64,000 bases of DNA, from assembly GCF_013409645.1 (NCBI RefSeq), contig NZ_JACCBG010000001.1, positions 3,966,001-4,030,000 on the forward strand, read 5' to 3'. Positions 39,789 to 47,916 of this stretch are shown here, one piece after another (position 1 is the stretch's first letter; every line of letters begins with the position of its first letter). The notes under the pieces were generated by a model. That model was not told the DNA's origin and did not search any database. It saw nothing but the letters and a program-made list of their open reading frames with translations. The position numbers and the translations under genes were made by a program. This stretch comes from Nocardioides panaciterrulae. Its GTDB lineage: Bacteria > Actinomycetota > Actinomycetes > Propionibacteriales > Nocardioidaceae.

Positions 39789-41168
39789 TCACAGCGCCTT
39801 GACGGCGTTGAGCAGCTTGCCGAGCGACTCCTTGGCGTCGCCGAAGAGCAGCGTGGTCTTCGGGTCGAAGAGCAGCTCGTTCTCGATGCCGGCGAAGCCG
39901 GGGCGCATCGACCGCTTCATGAACACGACCTGCTTCGCCTCGTCGGCGTTGAGGATCGGCATGCCGTAGATCGGGGCGCCCGGCGTGGTCTTGGCGGCCG
40001 GGTTGACCACGTCGTTGGCGCCGACCACCAGGACCACGTCGGTGTGCTTGAACTCGCCGTTGATCTCGTCCATCTCGACCAGCTGCTCGTAGGGCACCTG
40101 GGCCTCGGCGAGCAGCACGTTCATGTGGCCGGGCATCCGGCCGGCGACCGGGTGGATGGCGTAGTCGACCCGGGTGCCCCGGCCGCTGAGCACGTCGACC
40201 AGCTCGCGCAGCGTGTGCTGGGCCTGGGCCACGGCCAGGCCGTAGCCCGGCACGATGATCACCCGGTCGGCGTAGCCGAGCAGGATCGCGACATCCTCCG
40301 GCCCGGCGGACCTCACGGGCCGGTCGGAGGCCACGCCGGCGCCGAGCGTGGAGCCACCCTTGAGCGCACCGAAGAGGATGTTGGCCACCGAGCGGCCCAT
40401 CGCCTTGGCCATCAGCAGGGTCAGGAAGGTGCCGGAGGCGCCGACCAGCGTGCCGGCGACCAGCAGCAGCGTGTTCTGCAGGATGTAGCCGCCGGCGGCC
40501 ACGGTCAGGCCGGTGAACGCGTTGAGCAGCGAGATCACGATCGGGACGTCGGCGCCGCCGACCGGCAGCACCAGCAGCAGGCCGAGCAGCAGCCCGAGCA
40601 GCCCGAGGACGACCCCGATCCACACCGCGGGGCTCGTCACGGTCAGGACGCCGAGCACCAGCGCGGCCACCAGGCCGGCGCCGAAGACGATCGGCAGGCC
40701 GACGAAGACCACCGGCCGGGAGGTCATCAGCTCCTGCAGCTTGGCGAAGGTGACCACCGAGCCCGCGAACGAGATCGCGCCTACCGCGATCGTGAACGCG
40801 GTCGCGGCCAGCGTGAACCAGCCCACGGAGCCGGAGTCCGGCACCAGCTCCTTGAGCTCCAGCAGCGCCACCAGCGCCGCGGCGCCACCACCGACGCCGT
40901 TGAACAGCGCCACCATCTGCGGCATCTGGGTCATCTGCACCCGCCGCGCGCCGACGACCCCGCCGACCGTGCCGACCGCGATCGCCAGCAGGATCAGCGG
41001 GACGTGGTGGAGGTCGAGGTAGAGGAACGGTACGACGACCGCGACGACCGCCGCCGCGGCACCGAGCAGGTTCCCGGTGCGGGCCGTGCGCGGACCCGAG
41101 AGGCCCTTGAGCGCGAGGATGAAGCAGACCGCGCAGGCGAGGTAGACGAGCTGGACCCAGGTCGGCAT
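39789..41168 (-). CDS. pntB: NAD(P)(+) transhydrogenase beta subunit
   Basis: A 459-residue subunit of proton-translocating transhydrogenase, which transfers hydride from NADH to NADP+ using the proton gradient. The N-terminal 260 residues form membrane domain dII, with many Gly/Val-rich helices. The C-terminal domain dIII binds NADP(H): VIIVPGYGLAVAQAQHTLREL near residue 300, and VVLVVGANDVVNPAAKT near 390. These are diagnostic. The pntA2 stop and pntB start share one base (TGATG), so the operon is tightly coupled. It is the last gene of pntA1-pntA2-pntB. Confidence 0.95.
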   Translation of the reverse strand: MPTWVQLVYLACAVCFILALKGLSGPRTARTGNLLGAAAAVVAVVVPFLYLDLHHVPLILLAIAVGTVGGVVGARRVQMTQMPQMVALFNGVGGGAAALVALLELKELVPDSGSVGWFTLAATAFTIAVGAISFAGSVVTFAKLQELMTSRPVVFVGLPIVFGAGLVAALVLGVLTVTSPAVWIGVVLGLLGLLLGLLLVLPVGGADVPIVISLLNAFTGLTVAAGGYILQNTLLLVAGTLVGASGTFLTLLMAKAMGRSVANILFGALKGGSTLGAGVASDRPVRSAGPEDVAILLGYADRVIIVPGYGLAVAQAQHTLRELVDVLSGRGTRVDYAIHPVAGRMPGHMNVLLAEAQVPYEQLVEMDEINGEFKHTDVVLVVGANDVVNPAAKTTPGAPIYGMPILNADEAKQVVFMKRSMRPGFAGIENELLFDPKTTLLFGDAKESLGKLLNAVKAL

Positions 41169-41512
41169 CAGACCGCACCTCCCGCGGAGCCACCGGTGGT
41201 GGACCCAGTGGTGGGCCCAGTGGCGGCGGGCTTCTTGCGGCGCGTGAACATCTGCAGCATCCGGTCGGTGACCACGAAGCCGCCGACCATGTTCACCGCG
41301 GCGAGCACGATCGCCACCAGCCCGACCACCAGCGCCACGGTGCTGTCGGTGGCGCCGGTGACCAGCACCGCACCGAGCAGGATGATGCCGTGGATCGCGT
41401 TGGCGCCCGACATCAGCGGCGTGTGCAGCGTCGAGGAGACCTTCGAGATCACCTCGATGCCGACGAAGATCGACAGCACGAAGATCGTCAGCCAGACGAC
41501 GGGCTCGCTCAT
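41168..41512 (-). CDS. pntA2: NAD(P) transhydrogenase alpha subunit, membrane part (PntA2)
   Basis: A 114-residue protein corresponding to the C-terminal membrane part of the alpha subunit, which is a separate polypeptide in many actinobacteria and Rhodospirillum-type systems. It has about three hydrophobic helices (VVWLTIFVLSIFVGIEVISKV, HGIILLGAVLVTG and ALVVGLVAIVLAAVNMVGGF) and the conserved HTPLMSGANAIHG loop near residue 31. Its tail is Thr/Gly-rich and variable. ATG at 41512 overlaps the pntA1 end (ATGA). It joins pntB to form the proton channel. Confidence 0.93.
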   Translation of the reverse strand: MSEPVVWLTIFVLSIFVGIEVISKVSSTLHTPLMSGANAIHGIILLGAVLVTGATDSTVALVVGLVAIVLAAVNMVGGFVVTDRMLQMFTRRKKPAATGPTTGSTTGGSAGGAV

Positions 41513-42648
41513 GCGCTCTCCCCTTCCAGGGCCAGCCGGGTGGGCTCGTGGCGGATCGCGCCGTCGTGGGTGACGCAGGCGCCGGCGACGATCTCGTCGT
41601 CGAAGTCGGGGGCGAACCGGACCTCGCCGTCCTCCTCGCGGGTCATCAGCGCGACGAGGTTGACGACGTTCTGGGCGTAGAGGCGCGAGGCCGGCCCGGG
41701 CATCTGGCTGGGCACGTTGCGCCCGCCCCACACCTGCGCGTCGCCGATCCGGACCACCTCCCCCGGCTCGGAGCCCTGGACGTTGCCGCCGGACTCGGCG
41801 GCCAGGTCGACGACCACCGCGCCGGGCCCCATCTGCTCGACCATCTGCCGGGTGACCAGCACCGGGGCCTGCCGGCCGGGCACCGCGGCGGTGGTGATCA
41901 GCGCGTCGGCGGCGGCGATGTAGGGCGTGAGCAGCTCGCGCTGCCGGGCGGCCCGGTCCTCGGTCATCTCCCGGGCGTAGCCGCCGGACCCCTCGAGCGT
42001 CTCGAGCTCGAGGTCGATCGACTGCGCGCCCACCGAGCGGATCTCCTCCGCCGCGGCCGCGCGCACGTCGTAGGCCTTGACCACCGCGCCCAGCCGGCGG
42101 GCGGTCGCGATCGCCTGCAGCCCGGCCACGCCCGCCCCGAGCACGACGACCTCGGCGGGCGGCACGGTGCCGGCCGCGGTCATGTTGAGCGGGAAGAAGC
42201 GGCGCAGCATCCCGGCCGCCACGATCGCGCACCGGTAGCCGGCGACCAGCGCCTGCGAGCTCAGCGCGTCCATCGACTGGGCGCGGGAGATCCGCGGCAC
42301 CAGCTCCATCGCGAACGAGGTCACCCCGCAGTCGCGCAGGTCGCGCACCGCGTCGGGCTCCTGCTGGGTCGGCAGGAACGAGATCGTCGCGGCGCCCGGC
42401 CTCAGCCTCCTGATCGACGCGGTGGGCAGCGGCTGCACCGACACCACGACGTCCGCGACGGCGAGCGCGTCGGCGTCCACACTGGCCCCGGCCTCGGCGT
42501 ACTCCCGGTCGGCGATGAGCGCGTGGTGCCCGGCCTCGGGCTCCACCAGCACCTCGTACCCGAGCGTGGTCAGCTTCCCGACCAGCTCCGGCACCACCGC
42601 CACCCGGGCCTCGCCCTGGCGGGTCTCCCTGGCAACTGCGATCCTCAC
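41509..42648 (-). CDS. pntA1: NAD(P) transhydrogenase alpha subunit, soluble part (PntA1)
   Basis: A 379-residue NAD(H)-binding dI subunit. It begins with VRIAVARETRQGEARVAVVPE, shared with alanine dehydrogenase-like proteins. The NAD fold is VVVLGAGVAGLQAIATARRLGA near residue 165, and VDLAAESGGNVQGS near 265 is a family signature, as is the NVPSQMPGPASRLYAQN segment near 310. GTG at 42648 or TTG at 42657 could start the gene. GTG is preferred because it begins the conserved strand. The gene order A1-A2-B with overlaps defines one operon. Confidence 0.94.
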   Translation of the reverse strand: MRIAVARETRQGEARVAVVPELVGKLTTLGYEVLVEPEAGHHALIADREYAEAGASVDADALAVADVVVSVQPLPTASIRRLRPGAATISFLPTQQEPDAVRDLRDCGVTSFAMELVPRISRAQSMDALSSQALVAGYRCAIVAAGMLRRFFPLNMTAAGTVPPAEVVVLGAGVAGLQAIATARRLGAVVKAYDVRAAAAEEIRSVGAQSIDLELETLEGSGGYAREMTEDRAARQRELLTPYIAAADALITTAAVPGRQAPVLVTRQMVEQMGPGAVVVDLAAESGGNVQGSEPGEVVRIGDAQVWGGRNVPSQMPGPASRLYAQNVVNLVALMTREEDGEVRFAPDFDDEIVAGACVTHDGAIRHEPTRLALEGESA

Positions 42649-42690
42649 CCGCCGCAACCTAGGGCAGATCCGCCGCCCCGAACAGGGGGC

Positions 42691-43287
42691 TCAGTCCTGC
42701 TGGACGTGAGGGTCACCACGTCGGCGGCCGAGCGCGAACTCCTCGACCACCTCGTAGCGGGGCCGGCCGCGGGGGCCCTCGCCGAGGTGGGAGGCGACCA
42801 GGGTGAGCCGGTCGACGGTCCAGGCGGGGCCGGCGTAGGCGTCGAGGAGGCGCACCCAGTTCGAGACCTCGGCGGGCCGGCCGAGGCGGGCGACCGTGAC
42901 GTGCGGCGTGAACCGCTTGCCGGCCACCTCGACCCCCGACCGGGCCGCCGCGGCGCGGGCGCCGGTCGCCAGCCGGCGGACCTCGGTGCGTCCGGCGTCG
43001 TCGAGCTCCAGGCCCGCCCAGACCACCCGGGCGCGGCCGACGTGGGGGAAGGCGCCGCCGCCGGCGATCCTGGTGCCGAGGGGCGTACGCCGGGCCGCGG
43101 CCCGCTCCAGCCGTTCGCCGAGCTCGTCGAGCCGGCGCTCCTCGACGTCGGCGAGGAACGCCAGCGTCACGTGCAGCTGCTCGGCGGCCGTCCACCGGAG
43201 CTCCGCGGCCTCGCGCCGCGGCTCGAGGAACTCCTCGAGGTGCTCGAGCACCTCACGGGGCGGCACCAGTGCCACGAACATCCGCAC
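42691..43287 (-). CDS. thpR: RNA 2',3'-cyclic phosphodiesterase
   Basis: A 198-residue protein of the 2H phosphoesterase superfamily (LigT/ThpR). The two HxTx motifs that make the active site are HVTLAFLADVEE near residue 39 and HVTVARLGRPAE near 126. Such enzymes open 2',3'-cyclic phosphates on RNA ends and can ligate tRNA half molecules in vitro. The start begins MRMFVALVPP, typical of the family. It is not coupled to the neighbouring pnt or mal genes. Confidence 0.92.
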   Translation of the reverse strand: MRMFVALVPPREVLEHLEEFLEPRREAAELRWTAAEQLHVTLAFLADVEERRLDELGERLERAAARRTPLGTRIAGGGAFPHVGRARVVWAGLELDDAGRTEVRRLATGARAAAARSGVEVAGKRFTPHVTVARLGRPAEVSNWVRLLDAYAGPAWTVDRLTLVASHLGEGPRGRPRYEVVEEFALGRRRGDPHVQQD

Positions 43288-43362
43288 GGGTCCGACGGTA
43301 GCCCCAGCGTGGAGCGTCCGGGCGGCTCACCGCAGGTCGGGCCGGCCCGGGTCAGCCCCGGG

Positions 43363-44283
43363 TCAGCCCTTGGTGCCGCCCGCGGTGAGGCCGGCGACCA
43401 GGTGCTTCTGGGCGATGAAGAACACCAGGCCGGCGGGGATCGTGATCAGCACCGCCCCGGCCGTGAGCAGCTCCCAGCGCGGCTGGAACTGCGGCACGAA
43501 CTGCTGCAGGCCCGCGCCGAGGGTGTAGTGGTCGTCGGTCTGCATGAACGCGATCGCGTAGGCGACCTCGCCCCACGCCGTGAGGAACGTGTAGAACGCG
43601 GTCACGGCCAGCCCGGGGCGGGCCAGCGGAAGCACCACCCGCCAGAACGTCCGGAACGGGCCGAGGCCGTCGAGGGCGGCCGCCTCGTCGAGCTCCTTGG
43701 GGATCGTGTCGAAGTAGCCGCGCAGCATCCAGGCGCAGAACGGCACCGCCACCGTGCAGTAGGCGATGACCAGCGACGCCTTGGTGTCGATCAGGCCGAG
43801 CTTGGCCATGATCGTGTAGATCGGCACGATCAGGATCGCCACCGGGAACATCTGGGTCAGCAGGAAGACCCACATCAGCCCCCGCCGGCCGGGGAAGTTG
43901 AACCGGCTCATCGCGTAACCCGCCAGGGCCGACATCGAGATGCCGATCACCATCGTGAACGCCGCGACGATGACGGAGTTGAGGAACCACGACGGGAAGT
44001 TCGTGTGGAACAGCACCTGGCGGTAGTTGTCCAGGGACGGGTCGGCGATCAGCTGGATCTGCGAGCTGCGGATCTCCGAGGCGGGCTTGAACGAGCTGAG
44101 CAGCACCCAGGCCACCGGGAACAACGCGATGAACGTCGCGAGCGCCAGCGTGCCGTGCAGGGCCAGGCTCGCCAGCGGTGAGCGCTGCGAGCGGCGACGC
44201 ACCTGCTTCGTCCGGCCGGTCCCCCGGTCCGGGCCTGGGCCGGCGACCTCCGGCAGCACCTCGATGGCGCGCGGCGAGCTCAT
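43363..44283 (-). CDS. Maltose/sugar ABC transporter permease (MalG-like)
   Basis: A 306-residue inner-membrane permease with six predicted helices. The EAA loop, DEAAALDGLGPFRTFWRVVLPLARPG near residue 205, contacts the ATPase. Features such as YAMSRFNFPGRRGLMWVFLL and FNTSVIVAAFTMVI-type helices match the MalG subgroup. The ATG shares one base with the stop of the MalF-like gene. It is the last gene of malE-malF-malG. No ATPase is encoded here, so a shared MsiK-type ATPase elsewhere is likely. Confidence 0.93.
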   Translation of the reverse strand: MSSPRAIEVLPEVAGPGPDRGTGRTKQVRRRSQRSPLASLALHGTLALATFIALFPVAWVLLSSFKPASEIRSSQIQLIADPSLDNYRQVLFHTNFPSWFLNSVIVAAFTMVIGISMSALAGYAMSRFNFPGRRGLMWVFLLTQMFPVAILIVPIYTIMAKLGLIDTKASLVIAYCTVAVPFCAWMLRGYFDTIPKELDEAAALDGLGPFRTFWRVVLPLARPGLAVTAFYTFLTAWGEVAYAIAFMQTDDHYTLGAGLQQFVPQFQPRWELLTAGAVLITIPAGLVFFIAQKHLVAGLTAGGTKG

Positions 44284-45311
44284 CAGAACACCTCTCCCTG
44301 CTTGGCGAGGACCCGGCGGTAGATGCCGGCGTAGAGGGTCAGCATCGAGAGGATCAGGACGCCGTAGGTCGCGGCCAGCGAGTAGTTGCGCACGCCCTCG
44401 AACGCCGCGCGGAACGCGCCGGTCACCAGGATCTCGGTCTGCCCGGCCGGCTGGCCGCGGGTGACGAAGTAGATGATCGGGAACATGTTGAAGGTCCAGA
44501 TCGTGCCCAGCAGGATCACCGTCGAGCTGACCGGGCGCAGCCCCGGGAGCGTGATGTTCACGAATCGCTGCCACGGGGTGGCGCCGTCGATCTCGGCCGC
44601 CTCGTAGAGCTCCCCGGGGATCGCCTGGAGTCCGCCCAGCAGCGCCACCATCATGAACGGCACGCCCAGCCAGACGTTGGTGGTGATCGCGGTGAACAAC
44701 GAGGTCCAGCGGTTGGCGTACCACTCCACCGGGTCCAGGCCCAGGTGCGGCAGCACCGCGTTGATCAGGCCGAACTGCTGGTCGAAGAGGAAGCGCCAGG
44801 CGAAGGCCGCCACGAACGCCGGGACCGCCCAGGGCACGATCAGCGCCACCCGGTAGAACGCCCGGCCGCGCATGTTCCGGTTCAGCATCACCGCGAGGCC
44901 GAGCCCGATCGCGAAGTGCAGGACCACGCAGCTGACCGTCCAGACCAGGGTGTTGCTGAACTGCAGCCAGAACTGGCCGCGGTGCCCGCTGAGCACGTCG
45001 ATGTAGTTGTCCAGGCCGACGAACTTCGCCGCGTGCGGGTTCGGCGTGCAGGTCTCGGCGCCGCCGAGGACCTTGGTGCAGATCTCGCTGCGCTGGTTGG
45101 ACTCGTTGAGGTTCGTGAACGACTGGTAGACACCCTGCACCAGCGGGAAGAGCACGAGCAGCCCGAGCACCGCGACGGTCGGCAGCACCATCGCCCACGC
45201 GTACCAGTGCCGGTCGAAGCTGCGGCGCAGGCGGCCCCGCTCACGTCGCGTACGACGGGTCCCGGGCTCGGGTGGCGCGGTGGGTTCGGGCGTGACATCG
45301 GTGACGGACAT
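44283..45311 (-). CDS. Maltose/sugar ABC transporter permease (MalF-like)
   Basis: A 342-residue permease with a first cytoplasmic Arg-rich region (RRTRRERGRLRRSFDRHWYA), then six helices. The EAA loop is YEAAEIDGATPWQRFVNITLPGL near residue 248, and the conserved PWAVPAFVAAFAWRFLFD segment lies near 155. Its large loop, with two cysteines (TKVLGGAETCTPNPHA), is typical for actinobacterial MalF. ATG at 45311 follows the malE gene by 82 bases. It makes the transmembrane channel with the MalG-like protein. The sugar specificity is inferred from the operon type only. Confidence 0.93.
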   Translation of the reverse strand: MSVTDVTPEPTAPPEPGTRRTRRERGRLRRSFDRHWYAWAMVLPTVAVLGLLVLFPLVQGVYQSFTNLNESNQRSEICTKVLGGAETCTPNPHAAKFVGLDNYIDVLSGHRGQFWLQFSNTLVWTVSCVVLHFAIGLGLAVMLNRNMRGRAFYRVALIVPWAVPAFVAAFAWRFLFDQQFGLINAVLPHLGLDPVEWYANRWTSLFTAITTNVWLGVPFMMVALLGGLQAIPGELYEAAEIDGATPWQRFVNITLPGLRPVSSTVILLGTIWTFNMFPIIYFVTRGQPAGQTEILVTGAFRAAFEGVRNYSLAATYGVLILSMLTLYAGIYRRVLAKQGEVF

Positions 45312-45393
45312 CGGGTCTCCAGTGAACTGCGGGTTCAGGCGGGGGGCGCCGCCCGCGGGGCCCGGCGCACCGGGCCCCGCGGACGACCGGGGG

Positions 45394-46695
45394 TCACTGG
45401 ACGGAGTAGTCCGGGACCACGTCGGACTTGAACGAGGCGGCGGCCTCGTCCAGCGCCTTCTTCGGGTCCACGCCCTGCACCATGACCTTGGTGCCCATCA
45501 CGTCGAGCGGCGCGAAGAACAGGCCGCCCTCGGGGATCCACGGACGCGGGTGCGCGACCTTCATCGCGTCCTGCCACATCGAGACCTTCTCGTTGGTCAC
45601 CTTGGCGTAGGCCGACTCGACCGTCGGCAGGGTGCCGAGCTGGTCGGCGGTGAACGCCTCGGAGTCGGCCGAGGTCATGAACTTCACGAACGCGATCGCG
45701 GCCTGGGCCTTGTTCTCGTCCATGCCGGAGTAGATGACGTAGTTGTGACCGCCCACCGGGGCGCCCGCGCCCGCGGAGCCGGCCGGGACCGGGGCGACAC
45801 CCAGGTTGTCCAGGCCGCCGAAGCCCTTGGCGCTCTCCACGGCGGAGACCGTCCACGGGCCGTTGATCATCATCGCGACCTTGCCGTCCTGGAAGAGGGT
45901 CTGCAGCGTCGCGTCGGCATCGTTGGCGACCGGCTTGACCGACGCGCCGCTCTGCACGAGGTCCTGGGCGGTCTGCATGCCCTTGACGTTCGCGTCGCTG
46001 TTCACGACGATCTTCTTGGCGTCGGTGTCGACCAGGTCGCCGCCCTCGCCGTAGATGAACGGCAGCAGGTAGTAGCCGCCGCTGCCGAGCGCGATCGCGG
46101 TCGCGCCGGTCTTCTTCTTGATGATCGGCGCCTCCTGCTTCAGCTCGTCCCAGGTGGTGGGGACGTCGACGCCGGCCTCATCGAGCAGCTTCTTGTTGTA
46201 CATCAGGCCCAGGGTGTCGGTGACCTGCGGGACGCCGTACGTCTTGCCGCCGTAGACGTTGCTCGACAGCGGGGCCGAGAGGTAGTCGTTGCCCTCCAGC
46301 AGCGGGGTGCCGTCGAGCGAGTAGAGGTAGCCGAGCGAGGCGAACTCCGAGGTCCAGGCGACCTCCGAGCGCAGGATGTCGGGGGCACCGGAGCCCGACT
46401 GGGCGGCCGTCTTGAACTTGTTCTGCGCCTCGCCGAACGGGACCATCTGGTGGTCGATCTTGACGTTCGGGTACTGCTCGTTGAACTTCTTGATCAGCTC
46501 GTCGTAGACCGGACCCTCGGTGCTCGGGTCCGAGGTGTCCCACCAGGTCAGGTCGGCCTTGAGGCTGGCCGGGTCGGTGCTGCTCGCGGCGGGCTGGTTC
46601 GCCGAGGACTTCTCGTCCGAGCTGTTCCCGCCGCAGGCGGCGAGGACGAGGGCGAGCGCGGCGGTGCCGGCCAGCGCAGGCAAGGTGCGGCGCAT
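45394..46695 (-). CDS. Maltose/sugar ABC transporter substrate-binding lipoprotein (MalE-like)
   Basis: A 433-residue lipoprotein. The signal, MRRTLPALAGTAALALVLAACGG, has its lipidation cysteine at residue 21. The mature part shows the extracellular solute-binding family 1 fold, with DLTWWDTSDPSTEGPVYDEL near residue 49 and VAMMINGPWTVSAVESAKGF near 275. Several features (YGVPQVTDTLGLMYNKKLL, PVPAGSAGAGAPVGGHNYVI) match actinobacterial maltose-binding proteins. ATG at 46695 follows an AAGGGA site. The gene is divergent from a LacI regulator with operator half-sites between them. Maltose or maltodextrin is the likely ligand. Confidence 0.93.
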   Translation of the reverse strand: MRRTLPALAGTAALALVLAACGGNSSDEKSSANQPAASSTDPASLKADLTWWDTSDPSTEGPVYDELIKKFNEQYPNVKIDHQMVPFGEAQNKFKTAAQSGSGAPDILRSEVAWTSEFASLGYLYSLDGTPLLEGNDYLSAPLSSNVYGGKTYGVPQVTDTLGLMYNKKLLDEAGVDVPTTWDELKQEAPIIKKKTGATAIALGSGGYYLLPFIYGEGGDLVDTDAKKIVVNSDANVKGMQTAQDLVQSGASVKPVANDADATLQTLFQDGKVAMMINGPWTVSAVESAKGFGGLDNLGVAPVPAGSAGAGAPVGGHNYVIYSGMDENKAQAAIAFVKFMTSADSEAFTADQLGTLPTVESAYAKVTNEKVSMWQDAMKVAHPRPWIPEGGLFFAPLDVMGTKVMVQGVDPKKALDEAAASFKSDVVPDYSVQ

Positions 46696-46736
46696 GAAGG
46701 TGCTCCCTTGGGTTGTGATGAAGGTCGCGTGACGTT

Positions 46737-46775
46737 AGCAAGAACTTTGCAAGAAATGGAAGCTCTTGCAGAAAG
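46737..46775. promoter_or_regulatory. Operator half-sites between malE and its LacI regulator
   Basis: The region holds GCAAGAA at 46738 and again 11 bases later at 46749, and the inverted TCTTGC at 46764. GCAAGA (46749-46754) and TCTTGC form an inverted pair with a nine-base spacer. Such CTTGCA-like half-sites resemble those reported for LacI-family maltose regulators in Streptomyces, so repression of malE and of the regulator gene is plausible. Confidence 0.6.
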
Positions 46776-46800
46776 CCGGCCGATCGAGTTTCATTGGCGG

Positions 46801-47817
46801 GTGGCAACCCTGGCCGAGATCGCCGTCGAGGCGGGCGTGAGCGAAGCGACGGTCAGTCGCGTCCTCAACGACAAGCCCGGGGTCAGCGAGGCCGCGCGCC
46901 AGTCCGTGCTGGTGGCCCTCGACCTGCTCGGCTACGAGCGCCCGACCCGGTTGCGGCGGCGCAGCTCGGGCCTGGTCGGGGTCGTGGTCCCCGAGCTGGA
47001 CAACCCGATCTTCCCGGCGTTCGCGCAGGTCATCGACGACGCCCTCTCCTCGCGCCGCTACACGCCGGTGCTGTGCACCCAGTCGCCCGGCGGGATCTCG
47101 GAGGACGAGTACGTCGAGTCGCTGCTCGACCACGGGGTCGCCGGCATCATCTTCGTCTCCGGCCGACACGCGGACCGGGCCGCCGACCACGAGCGCTACC
47201 ACGCGCTGATCGCCCGGGGGCTGCCCGTGGTGTTCGTCAACGGCCACGCCGAGGAGCTCGACGCCCCGTTCCTCTCCACCGACGAGCACGAGGCGATGAC
47301 GCTGGCGGTCTCGCACCTCGCCGAGCTCGGCCACACCCGGATCGGGCTGGCCATCGGGCCGCGCCGCTACGTGCCGGCGCTGCGCAAGCGGGAAGGGTTC
47401 GTGGCCGCGCTGGGCCGCCGCCTGGGCCAGTCGCCCGAGGAGGCGGAGGGCTGGATCGAGGAGGCGCTCTACTCCCTCGAGGGCGGGGCCGCCGCCACCC
47501 GCCGGCTGCTGGAGCGCGGGGCCACCGCGGTCGTCTGCGGGTCGGACCCGATGGCGCTGGGCGCCGTACGCGCGGTGCGCGAGGCCGGCCGGGAGGTGCC
47601 CGGCGACGTCTCGGTGGTCGGCTTCGACGACTCCAGGCTCACCCAGTTCTTCGACCCGCCGCTGACCACGGTGCGCCAACCCGTCCAGGTGATGGGGCAG
47701 GCGGCCGTCGCCGCGCTCGCCGACGCGATCGAGGGCCAGCCGACCCCCTCCCACGAGTACCTGTTCCGCCCCGAGCTCGTCGTCCGCTCCACCACCGGCC
47801 GCGCCCCCACCGGTTGA
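46801..47817 (+). CDS. LacI family transcriptional regulator of the maltose operon
   Basis: A 338-residue repressor. The helix-turn-helix and hinge are VATLAEIAVEAGVSEATVSRVLNDKPGVS at the start. The effector domain has GVVVPELDNPIFPAFAQVIDD near residue 58, GHTRIGLAIGPRRYVPALRKR near 178 and SVVGFDDSRLTQFFDPPLTT near 280. GTG at 46801 is chosen because it begins the usual LacI start. A longer frame from ATG at 46756 would place the operator half-sites inside the gene. Divergence from malE indicates control of sugar import. Its stop precedes a 22-bp repeat array. Confidence 0.93.
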   Translation: MATLAEIAVEAGVSEATVSRVLNDKPGVSEAARQSVLVALDLLGYERPTRLRRRSSGLVGVVVPELDNPIFPAFAQVIDDALSSRRYTPVLCTQSPGGISEDEYVESLLDHGVAGIIFVSGRHADRAADHERYHALIARGLPVVFVNGHAEELDAPFLSTDEHEAMTLAVSHLAELGHTRIGLAIGPRRYVPALRKREGFVAALGRRLGQSPEEAEGWIEEALYSLEGGAAATRRLLERGATAVVCGSDPMALGAVRAVREAGREVPGDVSVVGFDDSRLTQFFDPPLTTVRQPVQVMGQAAVAALADAIEGQPTPSHEYLFRPELVVRSTTGRAPTG

Positions 47818-47838
47818 GGCGGGCCTCCCCGGCAGGGA

Positions 47839-47916
47839 CGCCAGCTCAACCCGGTGGCAAGCCCAACTCAACCCGGTGGCGGGCCCAACTCAACCCGGTG
47901 GCGGGCCCAACTCAAC
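47839..47916. repeat. 22-bp tandem repeat array, about 3.5 copies (second locus)
   Basis: Units start at 47839, 47861, 47883 and 47905. The first is degenerate; the second and third are identical (GCCCAACTCAACCCGG then TGGCGG), and the last is cut after GCCCAACTCAAC. The period is exactly 22. On the minus strand the repeat provides the TGA stop codon of the VIT1-type gene, as the array at 8520-8707 does for its neighbour. Confidence 0.9.

Noticed and set aside
46756-46800. ATG start for the LacI regulator
   Set aside because: It adds 15 residues before the usual ATLAEIA start and would put the operator half-sites inside the gene.
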